Assembly (NCBI RefSeq): GCF_030315685.1
Contig: NZ_JASXSI010000037.1
Location: forward strand, 1 to 34,359
Length of the DNA stretch: 34,359 nucleotides
Direction of reading: 5' to 3'
DNA from: Gordonia sp. ABSL11-1
GTDB taxonomy: Bacteria > Actinomycetota > Actinomycetes > Mycobacteriales > Mycobacteriaceae
The notes beneath the pieces are model-generated. The model was not told the origin of the DNA. It saw nothing but the letters and a program-made list of their open reading frames with translations, and searched no databases. This document shows positions 23,424-30,178 of this stretch, piece by piece. Each line of letters begins with the position of its first letter. Positions within the stretch are counted from its first letter, which is position 1. A program made the translations under genes and the position numbers.

Positions 23424-23848
23424 GGACATCGCCGACCCGGGGCGATCCTGTCCGTTCGGGGGGTTCTGTGCGCGACCGTCGACGCCCATCGTCGTAGTCG
23501 GGGCCGAGCGCGGGCAGCGACAAAGGAGTGGCGCCATGGGCATTTCCCGCACTCACCCACGTGGCCGTGACGGTGACCGACCTCGAGTCCAGCACTCGCT
23601 GGTACACAGCACTTTCGACGCCGGTGCTCGACGGGGATGAGGAATCGGGCACCTTCCACCACACCGTCTTCGCGCTCGACGGCGGGATGCTCTTCGGCCT
23701 GCACACGCATTCCACCGCGGGCCCCGACGACACGTTCGACGAGCGTCGCACCGGGCTCGACCACATCGCTTTCACGGTCGGCCGGGACGAGTTCGAGGGC
23801 TGGACACGCACACTCGACGACCTCGGCATCGCCCACAGCGGGATCAAG

Positions 23849-23880
23849 CACGCGCACCATGGATCACGCGCACCATGGAT
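23849..23880. repeat. 16-bp perfect tandem duplication
   Basis: CACGCGCACCATGGAT occurs at 23849-23864 and again at 23865-23880. Sixteen is not a multiple of three, so it breaks the VOC gene. Deleting either copy gives an intact family sequence. Confidence 0.95.
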
Positions 23881-23909
23881 CCGGCATCTCGTTCCGCGAC
23901 CCCGACAAC

Positions 23910-23945
23910 ATCGCCCTCGAGTTCTTCATCGCCCTCGAGTTCTTC
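23910..23945. repeat. 18-bp perfect tandem duplication
   Basis: ATCGCCCTCGAGTTCTTC occurs at 23910-23927 and 23928-23945. It is in frame and adds a second copy of Ile-Ala-Leu-Glu-Phe-Phe at the end of the VOC gene, 30 bp from the other duplication. Confidence 0.95.
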
Positions 23946-24009
23946 GCGCCGCCGGCCTGACGTCGCCCCTCACCCAGCACCATCGCGACTTCGACGTCGA
24001 CCTGGGTGA

Positions 24010-24669
24010 TCAGACCTCGGTGGCCGATTCCTTCTCCGGCACCACCAATTCGGTGGTCGGCGTCTTCATGTCCGACAACCGGCCGTAGTGGATGCCGGTG
24101 CCGGCGTCGGACAGGATCGCCTGGTGGATCGGCACCGCGATCCGCGGTGACATGGCGCGGAGGTAGTCGACCGATTCGCTCAGCTTCATCCAGGGCGCCG
24201 CCGACGGCAGCGCCAGCACGTCGATCTTCTCGAACGGGATGTAGAACGAGTCGCCGGGATGCATGAAGCGTCCGGTCATCGACTTGGTGTCCAGGACGTA
24301 CGCGACGTTGTCGATCACCGGGATCTCGGGATGGATGACCGCGTGTCGCCCGCCGGTGAATCGTGCTGTCACCGTACCGATCTGGGCATGCGATCCGGCG
24401 TTCGCCGTCGTCCACGGTCCGGCGACGTCGTCTCCGTTGAGTTGCGCCGCCGTCTGCGGATCGGCGTAACGCACGGCATCGGGGTTGGCGGCGACCAGGT
24501 CCGGCAGCCGCTCGGAGTCGCAGTGGTCGGGATGCTGATGGGTGATGAGGATGGCGTCGAGGCCGGTGACACCCTCGAAGCCATGTGAGAAGTTGCCCGG
24601 GTCGAACAAGATCCTGGTGCCGTCGATCTCCACCAGGACGCACGAGTGACCGAAGTGTGTGATCTGCAT
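24010..24669 (-). CDS. Metallo-beta-lactamase-fold hydrolase (UlaG-like)
   Basis: 219 residues from ATG 24669 (MQITHFGHSC). It has the MBL metal motif THQHPDH (43-49) after strand ILFDPGNF, a second metal region at FMHPGDSF, and the closing AVPIHQAIL. The short form without extra domains places it with UlaG/YtnP-like, RNA-independent hydrolases; substrate unknown. It is convergent with the VOC gene and separated by 50 bp from the latter's true end. A 61-bp gap with no visible terminator separates it from the DUF2752 gene. Confidence 0.88.
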   Translation of the reverse strand: MQITHFGHSCVLVEIDGTRILFDPGNFSHGFEGVTGLDAILITHQHPDHCDSERLPDLVAANPDAVRYADPQTAAQLNGDDVAGPWTTANAGSHAQIGTVTARFTGGRHAVIHPEIPVIDNVAYVLDTKSMTGRFMHPGDSFYIPFEKIDVLALPSAAPWMKLSESVDYLRAMSPRIAVPIHQAILSDAGTGIHYGRLSDMKTPTTELVVPEKESATEV

Positions 24670-24730
24670 ACGTCCCACTCTGCTCCCCCGGACCGCCGAC
24701 GTCACGTCAGACGCGACGTCTCGTGTCGCA

Positions 24731-25216
24731 TCAGATGATCGACGGGAAGACGCCCCAGCCGGCGGCGGCGTCGATCGCCCGCACGATGCCGTAGCCGAAC
24801 CAGGCGACGAGGACGGCCAGTCCCACGGGATTCGCCACCGCGAGCCGCACTCGCCGGAGGATCGGACGACCCGTGAGCACCTCGACGACCGCGCAGACGG
24901 TGACGATGATGGCCGCGATCAGGAACAGCGGACCGAAGGCGTTGAAGGTGAACGACGCCCCGAGGTCACCGTGGGCGAGAGCCACCCAACTGCGGGTGAG
25001 CCCGCACGCCGGACACGGCAGTCCGGTCATCCGGGCGAACGGGCACAGCTCCGGTCCGTTCGTGACGGCCGCGGGCGGGAGCGCCACAGCGGCGACGACC
25101 GCCGCGACCCCGACACCGCCCACCGCGAGTGCGTTCTTCCGACCGTCCGTACCGGCACGGGATGCAGTGGTGGATGATGTCTCCGACACCGGGGCCACCT
25201 CGCGATCTGCAGTCAC
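24731..25216 (-). CDS. DUF2752 membrane protein
   Basis: 161 residues from GTG 25216. Three membrane helices: about 30-50 (LAVGGVGVAAVVAAVALPPA), 95-115 (GPLFLIAAIIVTVCAVVEV) and 130-148 (NPVGLAVLVAWFGYGIVRA). Between the first two lies the defining CPFARMTGLPCPACGLTRS motif with three conserved Cys and GLTRS. The role of the family is not established; the Cys motif suggests metal or redox chemistry. It is divergent from the acyl-CoA dehydrogenase operon, and its start lies 57 bp from the palindromes at 25274. Confidence 0.88.
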   Translation of the reverse strand: MTADREVAPVSETSSTTASRAGTDGRKNALAVGGVGVAAVVAAVALPPAAVTNGPELCPFARMTGLPCPACGLTRSWVALAHGDLGASFTFNAFGPLFLIAAIIVTVCAVVEVLTGRPILRRVRLAVANPVGLAVLVAWFGYGIVRAIDAAAGWGVFPSII

Positions 25217-25273
25217 CGGACCAGCCTAGATCGTCGCGCTCGGCAGCTACGTCCGCCGAGTGCGTGACAAGCT

Positions 25274-25313
25274 CCTTACCGGATAGTAAGGTCTGTTCTT
25301 ACTACCGAGTAAG
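25274..25313. promoter_or_regulatory. Paired palindromic operators upstream of fadE operon
   Basis: Two inverted repeats share a CTTAC/GTAAG core: CCTTAC-N6-GTAAGG (25274-25291) and CTTACT-N4-AGTAAG (25298-25313), with centres 23 bp apart. They lie 58-97 bp before the first acyl-CoA dehydrogenase start and 57 bp before the divergent DUF2752 start. Size and spacing suit a dimeric TetR-family repressor, the usual control of mycobacterial fadE genes. No regulator gene is adjacent. Confidence 0.6.
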
Positions 25314-25370
25314 ATCGAGTCATCGCTCACGACGACGTGACCCGAACCGCCCGAGAAACAGCTGGTGATC

Positions 25371-26759
25371 ATGACTTCACAGACCGAGTCGCGGCACACC
25401 GAACCGCGCGACACCTCCGCCGTCGGCCGCAACCCGCACCCCCGGAACTTCATCGGCGCCGCGATGCGCGTGCTGACCACCGTGACGGGCTCCGAGTTCG
25501 CCGAGAAGTACAAGATCCGTGAACCGATCAACCGGATCGCCTACCAGGGCACCAAGACCGGTTTCCAGACGCTGGGCGCCGCGAACCGTGCGTTCAAGGC
25601 CGCGCAGGGAGGCGGATCCGGTCAGGCCAAGCGGCTGACGACTGCACCGAAGGACTATTTCAACCTCCACCCGGACGACGAGCAGCAGATGATCTCCGAG
25701 ACGGTGAAGGAATTCGCCGTCGAGATCCTGCGGCCGGCCGCCTACGACGCCGACCACGCGGCCGCGACGCCCGAGGACATCCTCAAGCGTTCCGCGGAAC
25801 TCGGCATCACCATGATCAACGTGCCCGAGACCTTCGACGGCGCGGCCACCGAACGCGGTGTGGTCACCAATGCGCTCGTCGCCGAGGCGATGGCCTACGG
25901 GGACATGGGACTTGCCCTCCCCTTGCTCGCGCCCAGCGGTGTCGCGACCACGCTGACGAACTTCGGCACCGATGAGCAGCAGCGCACCTACTTGCCGGAC
26001 TTCGCCGGCGAGGACGTGCCGCAGTCGGCCGTCGTCATCGCCGAACCCAAACCACTGTTCGACGCCTTCGACCTGGCCACCAAGGCCACCCGCGTGCCCA
26101 GCGGCTACCGGCTCAACGGGGTGAAGTCCTTCGTGCCGGCCGCCGGGTCGTCGGAACTCTTCATCGTCGGCGCCCAGCTCGACGGACGTCCGGCCCTGTT
26201 CATCGTGGAGTCCGACACCAAGGGCCTGATCGTCGAGGCCGACCCGGGCATGGGCGTGCGCGCCGCCGGCATGGGACGCCTGCTGCTGCAGGACGTCGCG
26301 GTGCCGTCGTCGGCGCTGCTCGGCGGAACCGAGGGCGACTCGGCCACTGTCGCCTACCGCGATGTCGTCCGACTGTCGCGACTGGGTTGGTCGGCGCTGG
26401 CCGCCGGCACCGCCAAGGCCGTCCTCGACTACGTGATCCCCTACGTGAACGAGCGCGAGGCGTTCGGCGAGCCGATCTCCAACCGTCAAGCGGTGGCCTT
26501 CATGGTCGCCACCATCGCCACCGAGGTGGACTCCATCCGCCTGGTGACGCTGCGCGGCGCAGCTCGTGCCGAGCAGGGACTGTCGTTCGCCCGCGAGGCG
26601 GCCCTGGCCCGCAAGCTGACCATCGACAAGGGTCTGCAGATCGGTCTGGACGGGGTGCAGCTCCTCGGCGGACACGGCTTCACCAAGGAGCACCCGGTCG
26701 AGCGCTGGTATCGCGATCTGCGCGGCGCCGGCATCGGCGAAGGCATCGTCGTCCTGTAG
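25371..26759 (+). CDS. fadE24: Acyl-CoA dehydrogenase, FadE24-like
   Basis: 462 residues from ATG 25371 (GTG 25365 is 2 codons upstream). A long N-terminal region (about 1-80) precedes the acyl-CoA dehydrogenase fold: helical domain with PEDILKRSAELGITMINVPE, beta domain with VVIAEPKP and RLNGVKSFVPAAGSS, and C-terminal helices with LDGVQLLGGHGFTKEHPVER. It ends soon after at GIGEGIVVL, with none of the usual terminal helix that follows YEGT-QIQ. Pairs of adjacent fadE genes in mycobacteria form alpha2beta2 dehydrogenases, and this gene plus the next fits the FadE23/24 pair. It introduces a 2,3-double bond in an acyl-CoA, substrate unknown. Confidence 0.85.
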   Translation: MTSQTESRHTEPRDTSAVGRNPHPRNFIGAAMRVLTTVTGSEFAEKYKIREPINRIAYQGTKTGFQTLGAANRAFKAAQGGGSGQAKRLTTAPKDYFNLHPDDEQQMISETVKEFAVEILRPAAYDADHAAATPEDILKRSAELGITMINVPETFDGAATERGVVTNALVAEAMAYGDMGLALPLLAPSGVATTLTNFGTDEQQRTYLPDFAGEDVPQSAVVIAEPKPLFDAFDLATKATRVPSGYRLNGVKSFVPAAGSSELFIVGAQLDGRPALFIVESDTKGLIVEADPGMGVRAAGMGRLLLQDVAVPSSALLGGTEGDSATVAYRDVVRLSRLGWSALAAGTAKAVLDYVIPYVNEREAFGEPISNRQAVAFMVATIATEVDSIRLVTLRGAARAEQGLSFAREAALARKLTIDKGLQIGLDGVQLLGGHGFTKEHPVERWYRDLRGAGIGEGIVVL

Positions 26760-26800
26760 GCGACCAGACCATCACGGGCGAATAGGACCAGGAACAGACC

Positions 26801-28024
26801 ATGAGCATCAATCTCGAGCTCCCCAAGAAGCTCAACATCACCATCGACCAGGCGCACCAGGCAGCGGCCGAGATCTTCCGCCCGATCTCCCGCAAGTACG
26901 ACCTACGCGAGCACGACTACCCGGTCGAGCTCGACACCCTGGCCAGCCTCTACGACGGACTCGCCGAGGCAGGACAGGCAGGCGCCGGCGCCGACGGTGG
27001 GCGCAGCCAACAGAAGTCGGACAAGCCCCGGCCCGAGGGCGCCGTGGCCAACGGCGGCAACATGCAGTCGGTGATCAACACGATGGAGACCTCGTGGGGC
27101 GACGTCGGCCTGATGCTGACGATCCCCTACCAGGGACTCGGCAACGCGGCGATCGCGGCGGTGGCCACCGACGACCAGCTGAAGCGTTTCGGCAAGGTGT
27201 GGGCCGCCATGGCGATCACCGAGCCGAGCTTCGGGTCGGACTCGGCCGCCGTGTCGACGACCGCGACCCTCGACGGGGACGAGTACGTTCTCAACGGCGA
27301 GAAGATCTTCGTCACCGCCGGGTCGCGGGCCACCCACATCGTCGTCTGGGCATCGGTCGACAAGAGTCTGGGCCGTGCTGCGATCAAGAGCTTCGTCGTC
27401 CCGCGGGAGCATCCGGGCGTCGAGGTGGTGCGACTCGAGCACAAGCTCGGCATCCGGGTGTCCGACACCGCGGTCATCCGATTCGAGAACTGCCGCATCC
27501 CCAAGGACAACCTGCTGGGCTCGCCCGAGGTCGACACCAAGAAGGGCTTCGGCGGGGTCATGCAGACCTTCGACAACACGCGGCCGATGGTCGCGGGTAT
27601 GGCTGTCGGCGTGGCGCGCGCGGCGCTCGAGGAGTTGCGCCGCATCCTCGACGAGGCAGGCATCGAGATCGACTACGACCGTCCGGCGGCCGACCAGCAT
27701 GCCGCCGCAGCCGAATTCATCCGGATGGAGGCCGATTTCGAGGCCTCTTATCTGCACACGATGCGCGCGGCGTGGATGGCCGACAACAAAGAGCCGAACT
27801 CACTCGAGGCGTCGATGTCGAAGGCCAAGGCCGGGCGCACGGGCACCGACATCACCAACAAGGTCGTCGAACTGACCGGCACACTGGGCTATTCGGAACG
27901 TCTGCTCGTGGAGAAGTGGGCGCGCGATTCGAAGATCCTCGACATCTTCGAGGGCACGCAGCAGATCCAGCAGCTGATCATCGCGCGGCGGGTGCTGAAC
28001 AAGAACAGCGCCGAGCTGAAGTAG
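26801..28024 (+). CDS. fadE23: Acyl-CoA dehydrogenase, FadE23-like
   Basis: 407 residues from ATG 26801, with AGGA upstream, 41 nt after the previous stop. Complete acyl-CoA dehydrogenase: FAD-binding MAITEPSFGSDSAAVSTTA, hinge DEYVLNGEKIFVTAGSRA, ELTGTLGYSERLLVEKWARD, and the catalytic-base region ILDIFEGTQQIQQLIIARR, where the Glu of FEGT is the expected proton-abstracting residue. It probably forms a heterotetramer with the upstream subunit, regulated with it from the paired palindromes. Both genes share the codon usage of the region. The operon ends at the strong palindrome at 28046. Confidence 0.88.
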   Translation: MSINLELPKKLNITIDQAHQAAAEIFRPISRKYDLREHDYPVELDTLASLYDGLAEAGQAGAGADGGRSQQKSDKPRPEGAVANGGNMQSVINTMETSWGDVGLMLTIPYQGLGNAAIAAVATDDQLKRFGKVWAAMAITEPSFGSDSAAVSTTATLDGDEYVLNGEKIFVTAGSRATHIVVWASVDKSLGRAAIKSFVVPREHPGVEVVRLEHKLGIRVSDTAVIRFENCRIPKDNLLGSPEVDTKKGFGGVMQTFDNTRPMVAGMAVGVARAALEELRRILDEAGIEIDYDRPAADQHAAAAEFIRMEADFEASYLHTMRAAWMADNKEPNSLEASMSKAKAGRTGTDITNKVVELTGTLGYSERLLVEKWARDSKILDIFEGTQQIQQLIIARRVLNKNSAELK

Positions 28025-28045
28025 TCTCCGCCACACCCCCCCTCT

Positions 28046-28096
28046 CACAGACGTAGCGGGAGTCGTCGCCATGCGACGATTCCCGCTACGTCTGTG
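28046..28096. terminator. 24-bp stem palindrome between convergent genes
   Basis: The 24-nt arm at 28046-28069 pairs with 28073-28096 with a single G-T pair, leaving a 3-nt loop. It lies between fadE23 (stop 28022-28024) and the converging universal stress gene (stop at 28098). It lacks a T run on either side. It can act as a two-way transcription stop, but is longer and more perfect than usual terminators. Confidence 0.75.
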
Positions 28097-28097
28097 G

Positions 28098-28638
28098 TCA
28101 CACCAGGCCGGCTGGCAATTCAGTCTCATCGGGAACCAACAAGAGCGGTGTCCGTCGATGTCCGATCATTTGTCGGGCGACGGACTGCCCGGCTATCGCG
28201 TCGAAATACGACACGAGTCCTCCTCTGGGACTTCCGATCACCACCATCAGTGCCCGGTAACGACTCGCGACGATGGCGAGCAGCTCAGCCGGATCGCCGT
28301 GACCGCTGTGATAGGTCCATGATGCCGCCAACTCGTCGAGCAGGTCACGAGCTTCTGCCACCTCAGCGGTGATCGAGTTGCGCAGTTGCTCTCCCAGTCC
28401 GGGGTGTCCGGGTCGATCGGCGCATCGTCGAGATCGACGATGTGCACGACGTGGACATGCGCGGTCAGGCGATGCGCGAGTTCGACCGCGAACCGTACTG
28501 CACTGCCGCAGTGCTCGCCGGTCGACGATCCCACCCCACGACGAGGGCGGCCATCGATTCGCGGGTCGGGGCGGGGCCGTCCAGCCTCCGGCGCAACGGA
28601 GGTGGCTCACCATCCGAGCGATCTGCCGTGTGCGCCAT
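28098..28638 (-). pseudogene. Universal stress protein, two frameshifts
   Basis: Read from ATG 28638 (MAHTADRSDG), preceded by a purine-rich GAAGG. The first frame covers the N-terminus to ALVVGWDRR. A second frame continues with GSSTGEHCGSAVRFAVELAH to DTPDWES. A third ends the protein with EQLRNSITAEVAEARDLLDE, the ATP-binding loop VIGSPRGGLVSY and GQSVARQ, then PLLLVPDE to the stop at 28098. Shifts fall near 28526-28532 (a missing 4 nt would explain it) and near 28400 (1 nt). Joined, it is a single-domain UspA of about 180 residues. It follows crcB on the same strand. Either decay or sequencing error. Confidence 0.72.
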
Positions 28639-28666
28639 CCGCTCACCACCTTCCAGTTCGATGTCG

Positions 28667-29035
28667 TCATCCGATTGATGCCAGGGCCAGTCCCGCGACG
28701 CACCCGACGACGCTGCCGACGAGCGACGCGATGGGGTACACGAGGGACTTGGCTCCTTGTCGCCCTTCAACGAGCCGCACCGACTCGAAACTCGCTGTGC
28801 TGAACGTGGTGTACCCGCCGCAGAATCCCGTACCGATGACTACTTTGAGTTCGTCCGGCGCCGAGTGGAAGATGACCAGCCCGGCGATCGCCCCGAGCAG
28901 GAGCGAGCCCGTCACATTGATCACCAACGTCGCCCACGGGAATCGTGCCGGCCGTCGGTGTTTGACCGCACCATCGACGACGAACCGTGCGACCGCGCCC
29001 ACAGCACCGGCGACCATCACCAGGAGAATCGTCAT
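28667..29035 (-). CDS. crcB: Fluoride channel subunit CrcB/Fluc (2)
   Basis: 122 residues from ATG 29035, overlapping the upstream crcB stop by ATGA. Four membrane helices with WATLVINVTGSLLLG (Asn pore motif) and GTGFCGGYTTFSTASFE, the Fluc signature holding the central Na+ and the Phe-box residues. Paired crcB genes encode heterodimeric antiparallel fluoride exporters, and this gene is the partner of the one at 29032-29535. Expression is probably under the riboswitch at 29542-29640. Confidence 0.94.
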   Translation of the reverse strand: MTILLVMVAGAVGAVARFVVDGAVKHRRPARFPWATLVINVTGSLLLGAIAGLVIFHSAPDELKVVIGTGFCGGYTTFSTASFESVRLVEGRQGAKSLVYPIASLVGSVVGCVAGLALASIG

Positions 29036-29535
29036 GTCACCGCACCAGATCGCCTCAGCAGTCGACCCGCGAGCGCGATACCTGCCCACGCTGACGCCAT
29101 TCCACAGACGACACTGACCGCCGCATACGCGATGGCGATCGGTATCGCGCCGTCACGACCGAGAAGGGACACTTCGAGCGCGAAGGTGCTGTATGTGGTG
29201 AAGGCACCACAGATCCCGGTACCGATCAGGAGGCGTACTCGCTGCCGCCACCCATCGTCGTCGCCCAGTAAGGTTAGGCCCTCGAGTAGGACTCCGAGCA
29301 GGAATGCACCAGACACATTGATGACGAAGGTCGCCCACGGCCACCCACCGCTCGCAGTCGGCCAGGCTTCCTCGATCACATAACGGAGACCCGTACCGAT
29401 GGCACCCCCGCCCAACACCCAGATCAATGCTGCCGGCCGGAGATGCAGCGGACGGGGCGGTGTGTCCGGGTCGAGGGGCAGTTCGGGATGGTCGTCGTCT
29501 GGCAACGACCGTCTGGTGCCGTGATCACCAGGCAT
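29032..29535 (-). CDS. crcB: Fluoride channel subunit CrcB/Fluc (1)
   Basis: 167 residues from ATG 29535 with AGGGAG 6 nt upstream. A 35-residue polar N-terminal extension rich in Pro and Asp precedes the four helices. Motifs are WATFVINVSGAFLLG and GTGICGAFTTYSTFALE. Compared with its partner, Gly is replaced by Ala after CG and Phe by Tyr in the TTFS motif. Such asymmetry fits a heterodimer. It forms the fluoride-leak pathway that keeps the cytoplasm free of toxic F-. The leader carries a fluoride-riboswitch-like sequence whose 3' part can mask the ribosome-binding site. Confidence 0.94.
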   Translation of the reverse strand: MPGDHGTRRSLPDDDHPELPLDPDTPPRPLHLRPAALIWVLGGGAIGTGLRYVIEEAWPTASGGWPWATFVINVSGAFLLGVLLEGLTLLGDDDGWRQRVRLLIGTGICGAFTTYSTFALEVSLLGRDGAIPIAIAYAAVSVVCGMASAWAGIALAGRLLRRSGAVT

Positions 29536-29541
29536 GTCTCA

Positions 29542-29640
29542 CTCCCTTCCGTTGCACGGAACAGGAGCCATCAGCCGTGTCGGCGGTTCGGCCCGCTCAC
29601 TGATGCATAGGGCCAGGCGGAGATCCATCACCTTCGGACA
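29542..29640 (-). promoter_or_regulatory. Probable fluoride riboswitch (crcB motif)
   Basis: On the minus strand GGTGATGG (29632-29625), then TCTCCGCC, a GGCCC-containing stem, AACCGCC, and CTGATGGCTCCTG (29574-29562) occur in the order of the crcB RNA motif. That motif has a GGNGAUGG start, an inner stem and a CUGAUGNCUCCU end. Next, TTCCGT/ACGGAA forms a hairpin, and CTCC (29567-29564) can pair with GGAG of the Shine-Dalgarno (29545-29542), giving a translational off switch released when fluoride stabilises the aptamer. Supported by position directly before two crcB genes. The fold was assigned by eye. Confidence 0.75.
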
Positions 29641-29664
29641 CTCTAACCGATCTGCGCTCCTCGG

Positions 29665-30174
29665 TCAGGTGACGATCACGAACAGCACGATCAGGTACAC
29701 CGGCACGATCACATCGAAGAAGAAGATCGGACCGGCATTGCCGGGCGCGAAGTTCCGGCGCACCACCATCTCCCGCACGTGGCCGATGGCCGCGCCCAGG
29801 TAGAAGACGGCGAACGCGATGATCGTCGCGAGCGCGAAGTCGTCGCCGAACCCACTGGCGATCACGCCCAGCACGCCCGTGGCGAGGCTGGCCAGACCTA
29901 CCTCCCACTGCCACGGCGTCCGTGCCGGCCACCCGATCGACTCGGCAATCGGCGCGCCGAAGAACATGTGACCGCAGCCGGTCATCCATCCCTGGATGCC
30001 GATCATCCACAGGATCGAGTTCTCCAGCAGATCCCGTCCGAGATGGCCGCCCGGCACCGCTGCGTCGATCACCGTGGACACGACGGTACCGGCGAGTCCG
30101 ATGAAGGGGATCAGCCGGATGGACAGGCGCAGCACACGATCCGCCCCGGTCGCCGGAGACATCGAGTCGGACAC
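29665..30174 (-). CDS. Four-helix membrane protein of unknown function
   Basis: 169 residues from GTG 30174, 4 nt after the prpE stop; ATG 30162 is an alternative. Four hydrophobic segments at about 18-40 (RLIPFIGLAGTVVSTVIDAA), 54-74 (SILWMIGIQGWMTGCGHMFFG), 88-125 and 145-168. The internal GQxxTGCGH-like stretch (GIQGWMTGCGHMFFG) and EMVVRRNFAPGN are notable but not diagnostic to me. It appears co-transcribed with prpE. I would not assign a function. Confidence 0.8.
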   Translation of the reverse strand: MSDSMSPATGADRVLRLSIRLIPFIGLAGTVVSTVIDAAVPGGHLGRDLLENSILWMIGIQGWMTGCGHMFFGAPIAESIGWPARTPWQWEVGLASLATGVLGVIASGFGDDFALATIIAFAVFYLGAAIGHVREMVVRRNFAPGNAGPIFFFDVIVPVYLIVLFVIVT

Positions 30175-30178
30175 CGGG

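Larger units (their letters stand above)
23528..23960 (+). pseudogene. VOC/glyoxalase-fold protein, broken by tandem duplication
   Basis: The N-terminal part from GTG 23528 reads LTHVAVTVTDLESSTRWYTAL, then a second beta-alpha unit with GLDHIAFTVG, which is a vicinal-oxygen-chelate fold. At 23849-23880 a 16-bp sequence is repeated in tandem. Removing one copy restores HAHHGSGISFRDPDNIALEFF, the expected C-terminal metal-binding strand, to the stop at 23960. With both copies the frame shifts and runs unrelated sequence to 24088. An 18-bp in-frame duplication at 23910-23945 doubles IALEFF. The start is uncertain because AAAGGA sits only 1-2 nt from the GTG. Substrate unknown. Confidence 0.75.
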
